DNA from: JAAAPF01 sp964481035
GTDB lineage: Bacteria > Pseudomonadota > Alphaproteobacteria > Geminicoccales > Geminicoccaceae
DNA length: 10,170 nucleotides
Assembly: GCA_964481035.1 (NCBI GenBank)
Contig: CAYZSE010000121.1
Location: 1-10,170 of the forward strand
Reading direction: 5' to 3'
Part shown: positions 1 through 6,558 of the stretch, piece by piece
Numbering within the stretch: position 1 is the stretch's first letter
Layout of the letters: each line of letters begins with the position of its first letter
Translations under genes and position numbers: made by a program
Notes under the pieces: generated by a model
What the model saw: the letters and a program-made list of their open reading frames with translations, nothing else
What the model was told of the DNA's origin: nothing
The model's database searches: none

Positions 1-1707
1 TCGCGCCTCGGCACGAGCGAGGAGGCCATCGCCAAGGCCGAGAAGCTGGGCTTCGACACGGGCCTCCTCTGCCGCAACCCGCTCACCGGCGAGCCCCTGC
101 CGGTCTACGTCGCCAACTTCGTCCTGATGGACTACGGCACCGGCGCGATCTTCGGCTGCCCGGCGCACGACCAGCGCGACCTCGACTTCGCCCGCAAGTA
201 CGGCCGGCCGGTGAGGCCCGTGGTGCTGCCCGAGGGCGCCGATGCCGCCACCTTCGCGATCGGCGACGAGGCCTATGTCGGCCCGGGCCGCCTCTACAAT
301 TCCGCCTTCCTCGACGGCCTCGAGATCGAGGCGGCGAAGGCCGCCGTCATCGCGCGGCTGGAGGCGCTGGCCGTCGGCACCGGCGAGACGATCTTCCGGC
401 TGCGCGACTGGGGCATCTCGCGCCAGCGCTACTGGGGCTGCCCGATCCCGATGCTCTACCTCGAGGACGGCAGCGTCGTCCCCGTGCCGCGCGACCAGCT
501 GCCCGTGCTCCTGCCCGACGACGTCGACTTCGCGGCGCCGGGCAACCCGCTCGCGCGGCATCCGAGCTGGGGCGAGGTCACGTTGCCGGACGGTCGAAGC
601 GCCCGGCGCGAGAGCGACACGATGGACACCTTCGTCGACAGCTCGTGGTACTTCGCCCGCTTCTGCTCGCCGGGCCTCACCGACCGCCCGGTCGACCGCG
701 CGGCCGTCGACTACTGGATGCCCGTCGACCAGTATGTCGGCGGTGTCGAGCATGCGGTGTTGCACCTGCTCTACTCGCGCTTCTTCACCCGCGCCATGCG
801 TGACGCGGGCCACCTCGCGATCGACGAGCCCTTCGCCGGGCTGTTCACCCAGGGGATGGTGACGCACCAGACCTTCAAGGACGAGGCCGGCCGCTGGCTG
901 CAGCCCGACGAGGTCCGCCTCGAGGGCGAGGCGTGGGTGCGGGCGGCGGACGGCGCACCGGTCACGGTCGGCCGCGTCGAGAAGATGTCGAAGTCGAAGA
1001 GGAACGTCATCGACCCGCAGGTCATCATCGAGAGCTACGGCGCCGACTGCGCGCGACTGTTCATGCTCTCCGACAGCCCGCCCGAGCGCGATCTCGAGTG
1101 GACCGAGGCCGGCATCGACGGTGCGTGGCGTTACCTCAACCGTGTCTGGCGCCTCGTCGACGACCGGCTCGCGGCCCTGGCCCCGGTGGGCACGCCCGTG
1201 CCGGCGGAGCTCTCGGCCGAGGCGAAGGCGCTGCGCCGCCTCGTCCACGCCACGATCGACGGCATCTCGGGCGGCGTCGAGCGCTTCCACTTCAACAAGG
1301 CGGTGGCCCAGGTGCGCGAGCTCACCAACGCGCTCGAGGCCTTCGACGTCGCCGATCCGGCGGCACCCGTCCTCTTCCGCGAGGCTTTTGACGCGCTCGT
1401 CCGCCTGCTGGCGCCGATGACGCCGCATCTGGCCGAGGAGCTGTGGGAGCGGCTGGGCCATGCCGGCCTCGTCGCCGACGCGCCCTGGCCCCGGGCCGAC
1501 CCGGCCTGGCTCGCGGCCGACACGGTGACGCTCGCCGTCCAGGTCAACGGCAAGCGCCGCGCCGAACTCGAGCTGCCGGCGGACGCCGGCGAGGAGGAGG
1601 CCAAGGCGGCGGCGCTCGCCCTCGACAACGTCCAGCGGGCAATGGCCGGCAAGCCGCCGCGCAAGGTCATCGTCGTGCCGAACCGTATCGTCAATGTCGT
1701 GGTCTAG
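1..1707 (+). CDS. leuS: Leucyl-tRNA synthetase, 5'-truncated by the window edge
   Basis: LeuRS charges tRNA-Leu with leucine in the cytoplasm and edits mischarged products. About 568 codons are visible in frame from base 1, roughly the C-terminal two thirds of a protein of about 860-870 residues, so the N-terminal HIGH motif lies upstream. The first ~100 residues belong to the CP1 editing domain: GTGAIFGCPAHDQRD at residues 46-60 includes the conserved aspartate of the editing pocket. Next come DWGISRQRYWGCPIP (from about nt 406), DTFVDSSWYFARF, and YVGGVEHAVLHLLYSRFF of the catalytic core. The KMSKS loop is intact at nt 982-996. An anticodon-binding helical domain and a short C-terminal domain (VQVNGKRR to PNRIVNVVV) follow. 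The stop codon TAG is at 1705-1707 and overlaps the lptE start by 14 bp. No frameshift or missing motif is seen. Identification is secure. Confidence 0.98.
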   Translation, partial: SRLGTSEEAIAKAEKLGFDTGLLCRNPLTGEPLPVYVANFVLMDYGTGAIFGCPAHDQRDLDFARKYGRPVRPVVLPEGADAATFAIGDEAYVGPGRLYNSAFLDGLEIEAAKAAVIARLEALAVGTGETIFRLRDWGISRQRYWGCPIPMLYLEDGSVVPVPRDQLPVLLPDDVDFAAPGNPLARHPSWGEVTLPDGRSARRESDTMDTFVDSSWYFARFCSPGLTDRPVDRAAVDYWMPVDQYVGGVEHAVLHLLYSRFFTRAMRDAGHLAIDEPFAGLFTQGMVTHQTFKDEAGRWLQPDEVRLEGEAWVRAADGAPVTVGRVEKMSKSKRNVIDPQVIIESYGADCARLFMLSDSPPERDLEWTEAGIDGAWRYLNRVWRLVDDRLAALAPVGTPVPAELSAEAKALRRLVHATIDGISGGVERFHFNKAVAQVRELTNALEAFDVADPAAPVLFREAFDALVRLLAPMTPHLAEELWERLGHAGLVADAPWPRADPAWLAADTVTLAVQVNGKRRAELELPADAGEEEAKAAALALDNVQRAMAGKPPRKVIVVPNRIVNVVV

Positions 1708-2200
1708 GCGCGCGAGCCTCACGGCGCTCCTGGCCGCGACCGCCGGCTGCGGGTTCAAGCCCGTCTATGGCCGCCGCGGCGGGGACGAGGGCATCCGCGA
1801 CGAGCTGGCGGCGGTCGTGCTGCCGGACGCCGACACGCGCCTCGCCTTCGAGCTGCGCTCGGCACTCGCGGCGCAGCTCGACCCGGGCCGGCTCGACGTG
1901 GTGCCCCTCTACCGTCTCGACTGGCTCCTCGCCACGGCGGTCGAGGATCTCGCCATCCAGCCCGACGCCACGGTGACGCGTAAGGAACTGACGCTGGCGC
2001 TGAGCTATGCGCTGGTCGATCTCGAGACCGGGCTCGCCGTCGACCGCGGCCGGGTCCAGCGCAAGGCCAGCTTCAACATCACCGACAACCCCTACAACGA
2101 CCGCATCGCCCGCCAGGATGCCGACCGCCGCGTCGCCGAGGCGGTCGCGGTCGGCCTCCGGCAACGCCTCGTCGCGCATTTCGAGCAGGCGCCGGCGTGA
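1694..2200 (+). CDS. lptE: LPS-assembly lipoprotein LptE
   Basis: LptE is the outer-membrane lipoprotein that plugs the LptD barrel and helps insert lipopolysaccharide into the outer leaflet. The 168-residue product starts with a short basic segment and a hydrophobic run (LTALLAATAG), then Cys19 in the GCGFKPVYG motif typical of alphaproteobacterial LptE; Cys19 is the expected lipidation site. The residue at -3 of the lipobox is Thr rather than the usual Leu/Val/Ile. The rest (KELTLALSYALVDLETG, then a helical RRVAEAVAVGLRQRL end) fits the family's small alpha/beta fold, and the length is normal. The ATG lies inside the leuS end with no good Shine-Dalgarno sequence, so translation is probably coupled to leuS. 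The stop overlaps the holA start by 4 bp. LptE sequences diverge widely, so the call rests on the GCGFxPxYG motif, size and the leuS-lptE-holA order. Confidence 0.93.
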   Translation: MSWSRRASLTALLAATAGCGFKPVYGRRGGDEGIRDELAAVVLPDADTRLAFELRSALAAQLDPGRLDVVPLYRLDWLLATAVEDLAIQPDATVTRKELTLALSYALVDLETGLAVDRGRVQRKASFNITDNPYNDRIARQDADRRVAEAVAVGLRQRLVAHFEQAPA

Positions 2201-3210
2201 AGGTGCCGCCGCGCGATCTCGAGCGCTTCTGCGGGCACGTGCCCGAGGCGATCCGCGCCGTGCTGCTCTACGGCCCGGACCAGGGCCTGGTCGCCGAGCG
2301 GGGCCGGCAGATCCTCGCCCAGTGGGTCGACGACCCCAAGGACACGATGGCGGTGACGGCGCTCGGCGCCGAGGCGTTGCGCGCGGATGCGGCGCGGCTG
2401 CTCGACGAGGCGCAGGCGTTCTCGATGCTGGCCGGGCGCCGGGCGGTGCGGGTCAGCGATGCCGGCGACGGCGTCACGGCCGCCGCCGCCGCCTACCTGG
2501 AGCTCGACCGGGTGGAGGCGCCGCTGGTCGTCGAGGGCCGCGACCTGGCGGCGAGCTCGAGCCTGCGCAAGCTGTTCGAGAAGGCCGCGAACGCTGCCGC
2601 GGTGCCTTGCTATCGGGCCGAGGGCCAGGAGCTGAGGGCGCTCGTGCGCCGCCGCCTCGACGAGCTGCACTTGACGGCCGAGCCGGACGCGCTGGAGCAT
2701 CTCGTCGCCCACGCCGGCAGCGATCGCGCGGTGCTGGCCCGTGAGCTCGAGAAGCTGGATCTCTACCTCGGCGCGCGGCGCGCAGTCGCCCTCGAGGATG
2801 CGGTCGCCTGCGTCGGCGACAGCTCGACGCTCGAGCTCGACCGGCTCGTCGAGGCCGTCGCCGGCGGGGCCGTGGCGGAGGCGACGACCCTGCTCGACCG
2901 CCTGCTGGCCGCGCGCGAGACGCCGGTGGGAATCGTCCGCCGGCTCGCGGGTCACTATCGCCGCCTGTGGAGCCTCGCCGTCGAGGTCGAGGCGGGCACG
3001 CCCGTCGCCGCCGTGCTCGACGGTGCCAAGCCCAAGATCTTCTTTCGCGCCAAGCCCGGCTTCGCCCGCGCGCTTCAGCGCCGCTCGGCGGCGCGCCTGC
3101 GCGACGACCTCGCCCGCCTCGTCGCCTGCGAGCGGCAGTGCAAGACGACGGGCCTGCCCGCGGAGCTCTTGTGCCGCCGTGTCGTCTGGAGCCTCGCCGC
3201 CGGCCGCTGA
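2197..3210 (+). CDS. holA: DNA polymerase III subunit delta
   Basis: The delta subunit is part of the DNA polymerase III clamp loader; it opens the beta sliding clamp so that it can be loaded on primed DNA. The protein is 337 residues, the usual size. It starts MKVPPRDLERF and has the family's N-terminal strand and LLYGPDQGLVAERGRQI segment in the place of a degenerate Walker A. A RecQ/AAA+-like core follows (AFSMLAGRRAVRVSDAGDG, then ELEKLDLYLG). The C-terminal helical collar domain includes LDRLLAARETPVGIVRRLAGHYRRLWSL and ends in a basic stretch with LACERQCKTTGLPAELLCRRVVWSL. The GTG start at 2197 forms GTGA with the lptE stop, a standard coupled junction. It is the last gene of the + strand operon; only 6 bp separate its stop from the stop of the opposing dctM. 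Confidence 0.95.
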   Translation: MKVPPRDLERFCGHVPEAIRAVLLYGPDQGLVAERGRQILAQWVDDPKDTMAVTALGAEALRADAARLLDEAQAFSMLAGRRAVRVSDAGDGVTAAAAAYLELDRVEAPLVVEGRDLAASSSLRKLFEKAANAAAVPCYRAEGQELRALVRRRLDELHLTAEPDALEHLVAHAGSDRAVLARELEKLDLYLGARRAVALEDAVACVGDSSTLELDRLVEAVAGGAVAEATTLLDRLLAARETPVGIVRRLAGHYRRLWSLAVEVEAGTPVAAVLDGAKPKIFFRAKPGFARALQRRSAARLRDDLARLVACERQCKTTGLPAELLCRRVVWSLAAGR

Positions 3211-3223
3211 GCCGGCTCAGCGG
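3204..3223. terminator. Perfect 20-bp palindrome at convergent gene ends, possible bidirectional terminator
   Basis: Bases 3204-3213 (CCGCTGAGCC) are exactly repeated in reverse complement at 3214-3223. The palindrome contains the holA TGA (3208-3210) and the dctM TGA (3217-3219 on the other strand), each preceded by a CGC arginine codon. Either transcript could fold an 8-bp G/C-rich stem with a CCGG loop. No run of U follows on either side, so it is not a textbook intrinsic terminator. A role as a two-way transcript end is inferred from position and symmetry. Confidence 0.5.
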
Positions 3224-4593
3224 GTGATGATCTCCGGGCCCATGAACCAGGTCGGCAGGAAGGTCGACACCGCCGGCACGTAGGTCACGATGACGAGGAA
3301 CACGACGAGGATGCCCAGCCAGGGCAGGGCGGCGCGGACGACGTCGAACATCGGCATGCCGGCGACCCCCGAGGTGACGAACAGGTTGAGCCCCACCGGC
3401 GGGGTGATCATGCCGATCTCCATGTTCACCACCATGATGATGCCGAGGTGGATCGGGTCGATGCCGAGCTCGACGGCGATCGGGAAGACCAGCGGCGCGA
3501 CGATGACGATCAGCCCGGACGGCTCCATGAACTGGCCGCCGATGAGCAGGATGATGTTGACCGCGACCAGGAACAGAATCGGCCCGAAGCCGGCATCGAG
3601 CAGCAGCCGGGTGATCGCCTGGGGGATCTGCTCGTCGGTCAGCACGTGCTTGAGGATCAGCGCGTTGGCGATGATGAACATGAGCATCACCGTCACCTTG
3701 CCCGCCTCGTAGAGCGCGCGCTTGGTATCCGGGTGGACCCAGACGGTCAGCAGCGACCACGGCCGGCGCCAGAAAGGGACGTTGCGGTCGAGACCCGGCG
3801 CGTGCAGCGGACCCATGTCGCGATAGACGAAGTTGGCGATGAAGAAGGCGTAGACCGCCGCCACCGCCGCCGCCTCGGTCGGGGTGAAGATGCCGCCGTA
3901 GATGCCGCCGAGGATGATGACGATGAGCATCAGGCCCCAGGCCGCCTCGCGGGCGCTGTCGATGACCTCGCGCCAGCCGCGCCACGGCTCCGCCGGCAGG
4001 TTGCGCCACCGGGCCGCGACCCAGATGCCGACCATCAGCATCAGGCCGGCGAGCAGGCCGGGGATGACGCCGGCGAGGAACATCCGGCCGACCGACACGT
4101 CGACCGAGGCCGCGTAGACGACCATCACGATCGACGGCGGGATGAGGATGCCCAGCGTGCCGGCGTTGCAGATGACGCCCGCGGCGAAGTCCTTGGTGTA
4201 GCCGACCTGCAGCATGCCGGCGATGCAGATCGAGCCGATCGCCACCACCGTCGCCGGCGAGGAGCCTGATAGCGCCGCGAACAGCATGCAGGCGAACACC
4301 GCGGCGATGGCGAGCCCGCCGCGGAAGTGGCCGACGCAGGCGACGGCGAAGCGGATGATCCGCCGGGCGACGCCGCCGGTCGACATGAAGGTCGAGGCGA
4401 GGATGAAGAACGGGATCGCCAGGAGCGTGTAGTGCCCGGCGAAGGCGTTGAAGAGCTGCTGCGCGATCGCCGCCAGCGAGGTGTCCGACAGCGTCAGCAT
4501 GAAGATCATCGACGCCAGGCCGAGGCTGACGCCGATCGGAACGCCGATGAGCATGAAGCCGATGACGAGGACGAAGAGGAGGACCGTCGCCAC
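3217..4593 (-). CDS. dctM: TRAP transporter large membrane subunit DctM (C4-dicarboxylate type)
   Basis: DctM is the large inner-membrane subunit that carries substrate and the coupling ion (Na+ or H+) in a tripartite TRAP transporter. The product is 458 residues and strongly hydrophobic throughout, with many predicted membrane helices. Family signatures are visible: FACMLFAALSGSSPATVVAIGSI (about 100-122), GTLGILIPPSIVMVVYA (145-161), GGIYGGIFTPTEAAAVAAVYAF (229-250), and in the second half GGQFMEPSGLIVIVAPLVFPI and GMITPPVGLNLFV. It is ~30 residues longer than many DctM proteins because of a hydrophilic stretch at about 258-298 that ends in HPDTKRALYEAGK; I recall similar loops in C4-dicarboxylate DctM proteins. 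The GTG start (4593-4591) has AGGAG-type Shine-Dalgarno bases 9 nt upstream (CTCCTT at 4603-4608 on the + strand), and the dctQ stop lies 3 bp before it. Last gene of the dctPQM unit. Confidence 0.96.
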   Translation of the reverse strand: MATVLLFVLVIGFMLIGVPIGVSLGLASMIFMLTLSDTSLAAIAQQLFNAFAGHYTLLAIPFFILASTFMSTGGVARRIIRFAVACVGHFRGGLAIAAVFACMLFAALSGSSPATVVAIGSICIAGMLQVGYTKDFAAGVICNAGTLGILIPPSIVMVVYAASVDVSVGRMFLAGVIPGLLAGLMLMVGIWVAARWRNLPAEPWRGWREVIDSAREAAWGLMLIVIILGGIYGGIFTPTEAAAVAAVYAFFIANFVYRDMGPLHAPGLDRNVPFWRRPWSLLTVWVHPDTKRALYEAGKVTVMLMFIIANALILKHVLTDEQIPQAITRLLLDAGFGPILFLVAVNIILLIGGQFMEPSGLIVIVAPLVFPIAVELGIDPIHLGIIMVVNMEIGMITPPVGLNLFVTSGVAGMPMFDVVRAALPWLGILVVFLVIVTYVPAVSTFLPTWFMGPEIITR

Positions 4594-4596
4594 CGC

Positions 4597-5235
4597 TCAG
4601 CGCTCCTTGGCCGACGACGAGAGCGTCCCGGGTGCTTCGGCCTCGAGCAGCTTCTCGACCTCGTGGCTGGCCACCAGGAGGGTGGTGTCGCCGCGCCAGA
4701 TCCGCCACGTCACCTGCAAGAAGCGGAAGGTCAGCAGCGCCATTCCGAGCGGCAGGGCGAAGTAGGCGATGAAGCGCGGCAGCTTCTCGTAGGCTTCGCC
4801 CTCGTTGAGCCAGGGCTCGATGAAGCGCAGCCAGGCCGGCATGGGGATGTCCTGGACCTCGTACCAGGCGTAGCGACCGACGAACGACGACCAGTATTGC
4901 CATGCGCCGATCATCAACAGCGCCGAGAAGGCGAGGCAGGCGCCGGCGGCGAGAAGCGTCGCGACCCGGCGGGCGTTCGGCGGCAGCAGGCGGACGACCG
5001 CGTCGACCCCGAGATGGCCGTTGATCTTGACCACGTGCGACGCGCCCAGGAGGACGAGCCAGGCGAAGAGGAAGACGGTCGCCTCGAGGGCCCAGAGGAT
5101 GTTCGAGTTGAAGGCGTAGCGGGCGACCACGTTGGCGAACGTGATCAGCGTCATCAGCCCGAGCAGCACGGCGATGAGCGTCTGCTCGAGCTCATCGACC
5201 AGCCGCCCGAGTGCCGTTCTCGGCACTTGGGGCAT
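4597..5235 (-). CDS. dctQ: TRAP transporter small membrane subunit DctQ
   Basis: DctQ is the small inner-membrane subunit that pairs with DctM and helps dock the substrate-loaded binding protein. The 212-residue protein has four hydrophobic segments: TLIAVLLGLMTLITFANVVARY, ILWALEATVFLFAWLVLLGAS, VATLLAAGACLAFSALLMIGAW and FIAYFALPLGMALLTFRF. The conserved DctQ region is WALEATVFLFAWLVLLGASHVVKINGHLGVDAVVRLLPP. Between helices 3 and 4 lies a loop with DIPMPAWLRFIEPWLNEGEAYEKLPRF, a pattern I associate with DctQ of the C4-dicarboxylate group, while minimal DctQ proteins are shorter. The ATG at 5235 has AGGAGG 9 nt upstream (CCTCCT at 5245-5250 on the + strand). The gene follows dctP after a structured 108-bp gap and runs into dctM with 3 bp between. 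Confidence 0.93.
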   Translation of the reverse strand: MPQVPRTALGRLVDELEQTLIAVLLGLMTLITFANVVARYAFNSNILWALEATVFLFAWLVLLGASHVVKINGHLGVDAVVRLLPPNARRVATLLAAGACLAFSALLMIGAWQYWSSFVGRYAWYEVQDIPMPAWLRFIEPWLNEGEAYEKLPRFIAYFALPLGMALLTFRFLQVTWRIWRGDTTLLVASHEVEKLLEAEAPGTLSSSAKER

Positions 5236-5264
5236 GACGGCTTTCCTCCTTGAGGCGACGAAAC

Positions 5265-5288
5265 TCTCGCGGCGGCGAAGACCGCGAG
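5265..5288 (-). promoter_or_regulatory. Stem-loop upstream of the dctQ ribosome binding site
   Basis: In the dctP-dctQ gap, bases 5266-5272 (CTCGCGG) pair exactly with 5282-5288 (CCGCGAG), giving a 7-bp stem and a 9-nt loop. It lies 15 nt before the AGGAGG of dctQ in the direction of transcription. With the hairpin at 5310-5336 it makes a tandem structured spacer. A role in mRNA processing or in damping dctQM expression is inference. Confidence 0.45.
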
Positions 5289-5309
5289 CAGTCGAGGGTC
5301 GGCGGGCGG

Positions 5310-5336
5310 GGTGGGCCGGCCGCCGGCCGGTCCACC
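5310..5336 (-). promoter_or_regulatory. Intercistronic stem-loop directly after dctP
   Basis: Starting 7 nt beyond the dctP stop codon, bases 5310-5314 and 5316-5321 pair with 5332-5336 and 5325-5330 around a 3-nt loop. In the - strand RNA this is an 11-pair, almost pure G/C stem broken by one C/A mismatch (5315/5331). No U-run follows. Hairpins between dctP and dctQ are known in other dct TRAP operons and are thought to protect the dctP mRNA or attenuate reading into dctQM. The same role here is inferred. Confidence 0.6.
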
Positions 5337-5343
5337 GTCGCGG

Positions 5344-6351
5344 TCAGTTGGTCGGGGTGTTGTAGGAGGTGGCGGCGGTGATGACCTCGGCGCCGATGTC
5401 GCCTTCGAACCTGTCCCAGACCGGCCGCATGGCGTCGAGCCAGGCCGAGCGCTGCTCGGGCGAGAGGGTACGGATCACCGTCCCGGCGTCGGCGATCGAC
5501 GCCTTGGCTTCCGCCTCGATCCGCACCACCTCGGCGTTCCGCTCCGTCGTCACCTCGGTCATGATCCGCGCCAGGTCCTCGCGCAGGTCCTCGTCCAGCC
5601 CGTCCCACCAGTCGACGGAGACGACGACGAGGTAGTCGAGCACGCCGTGGTTGGTCTCGGTGATGCCGTCCTGCACCTCGAAGAACTTCTGGCCGTAGAT
5701 GTTCGACCAGGTGTTCTCCTGCCCGTCGACGACGCCGGTCTGCAGCGCGCCGTAGACCTCGGAGAACGCCATCTTCTGCGGGTTGGCGCCGAGCGCCTCG
5801 AACTGGGCCTGGAGCACGTCCGAGGGCTGGATGCGGAACTTCAGGCGGCTGGCGTCCTCGGGCTCCAGCAGCGGCCGGCTCGCCGACATCTGCTTCATGC
5901 CGGAGTGCCAGAAGCCGAGGCCCTGCAAGCCCTTGCGCTGCATCGAATCGAGCAGCGCCATGCCGTCCTCGGACGCCTGGTAGCGATCGACGGCGGCGAT
6001 GTCCTCGAAGACGAACGGCAGGTCGAACAGCCGGAACTTCTTGGTGAAGGTCTCGAACTTGGAAAGGGACGGCGCCGCCATCTGCACGTCGCCGAGCAGC
6101 ATCGCCTCGAGCACCTTGTCGTCGTCGTAGAGCTGCGAGTTCGGGAAGACCTCGACGCAGGCGCGCCCGTCCAGCTCGGTGTTGACCCGCTCGGCGAAGA
6201 GGTTGGCGGCAATCCCCTTGGGGTGCTTGTCGGCGTTGGTCACGTGCGAGAACTTGATGACGGTCTCGCCGTCGGCGCAGGCGGCGAGCGCCTGGGCGCC
6301 GCTCAAGACGGCGACGGCGGCCGTCGCCGCCAGCATGGTGCTGAAACGCAT
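5344..6351 (-). CDS. dctP: TRAP transporter periplasmic substrate-binding protein DctP
   Basis: DctP captures the organic acid in the periplasm and hands it to DctQM. The 335-residue precursor has a Sec signal peptide (basic MRF, hydrophobic core, ALAA before Cys25; cleavage near residue 23-24). The mature protein shows the family pattern: ETVIKFSHVTNADKHPKG, VEVFPNSQLYDDDKVLEAMLLGDVQMAAPS, LPFVFED, then LKFRIQPSDV at 170-179, whose Arg173 is the expected carboxylate-binding arginine. QENTWSNIY (211-219) and TNHGVLDYLVVVS follow. Cys25 and Cys65 could form a disulfide, as in related DctP proteins. These features favour C4-dicarboxylates such as succinate, malate or fumarate, but the ligand is not proven by sequence. 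The ATG at 6351 has GGAGG 6 nt upstream. First gene of dctPQM; no DctB/DctS-type sensor gene lies within the window. Confidence 0.95.
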   Translation of the reverse strand: MRFSTMLAATAAVAVLSGAQALAACADGETVIKFSHVTNADKHPKGIAANLFAERVNTELDGRACVEVFPNSQLYDDDKVLEAMLLGDVQMAAPSLSKFETFTKKFRLFDLPFVFEDIAAVDRYQASEDGMALLDSMQRKGLQGLGFWHSGMKQMSASRPLLEPEDASRLKFRIQPSDVLQAQFEALGANPQKMAFSEVYGALQTGVVDGQENTWSNIYGQKFFEVQDGITETNHGVLDYLVVVSVDWWDGLDEDLREDLARIMTEVTTERNAEVVRIEAEAKASIADAGTVIRTLSPEQRSAWLDAMRPVWDRFEGDIGAEVITAATSYNTPTN

Positions 6352-6558
6352 GGGCTTCCTCCCTCGAGGGTGCAGCGGCCGCGCCGGGCGCGGCGGCTCG
6401 TGTGCACCGTTCTTCAGCTATTCCAAGATCGTGAACATTGCTGCAGCGCGGCCTCAACGCGCCGAAGGTCGTAAGTCGCGACCCGACCGCGGCATCGCCG
6501 GAGGACGTTGGTAGGGCCTCGATCGCCGGCGTCGAAAGCGCTTGGGCACCGGTTCTAC
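6352..6558 (-). promoter_or_regulatory. ppx-dctP intergenic region and dctP leader
   Basis: These 207 bases separate the ppx stop from the dctP start and should hold the dctP promoter. The strong Shine-Dalgarno sequence is at 6358-6362 (+ strand CCTCC). A 10-bp palindrome (CCCTCGAGGG, 6361-6370) overlaps it. A 7-bp GC stem (GCCGCGC/GCGCGGC, 6378-6394, 3-nt loop) lies 26 nt before the start codon. The most A/T-rich part is 6398-6440, a reasonable place for a promoter, but I see no clear -35/-10 pair and no -24/-12 sigma-54 motif. Next to the ppx stop there is a weak 6-bp inverted repeat (6549-6554 with 6561-6566). Confidence 0.4.

Noticed and set aside
6352..6558. A sigma-54 (-24/-12) promoter for dctP, expected in DctB/DctD-controlled systems
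   Set aside because: No TGGCAC-N5-TTGC-like element was found on the - strand, and no dctB/dctD genes are in the window.
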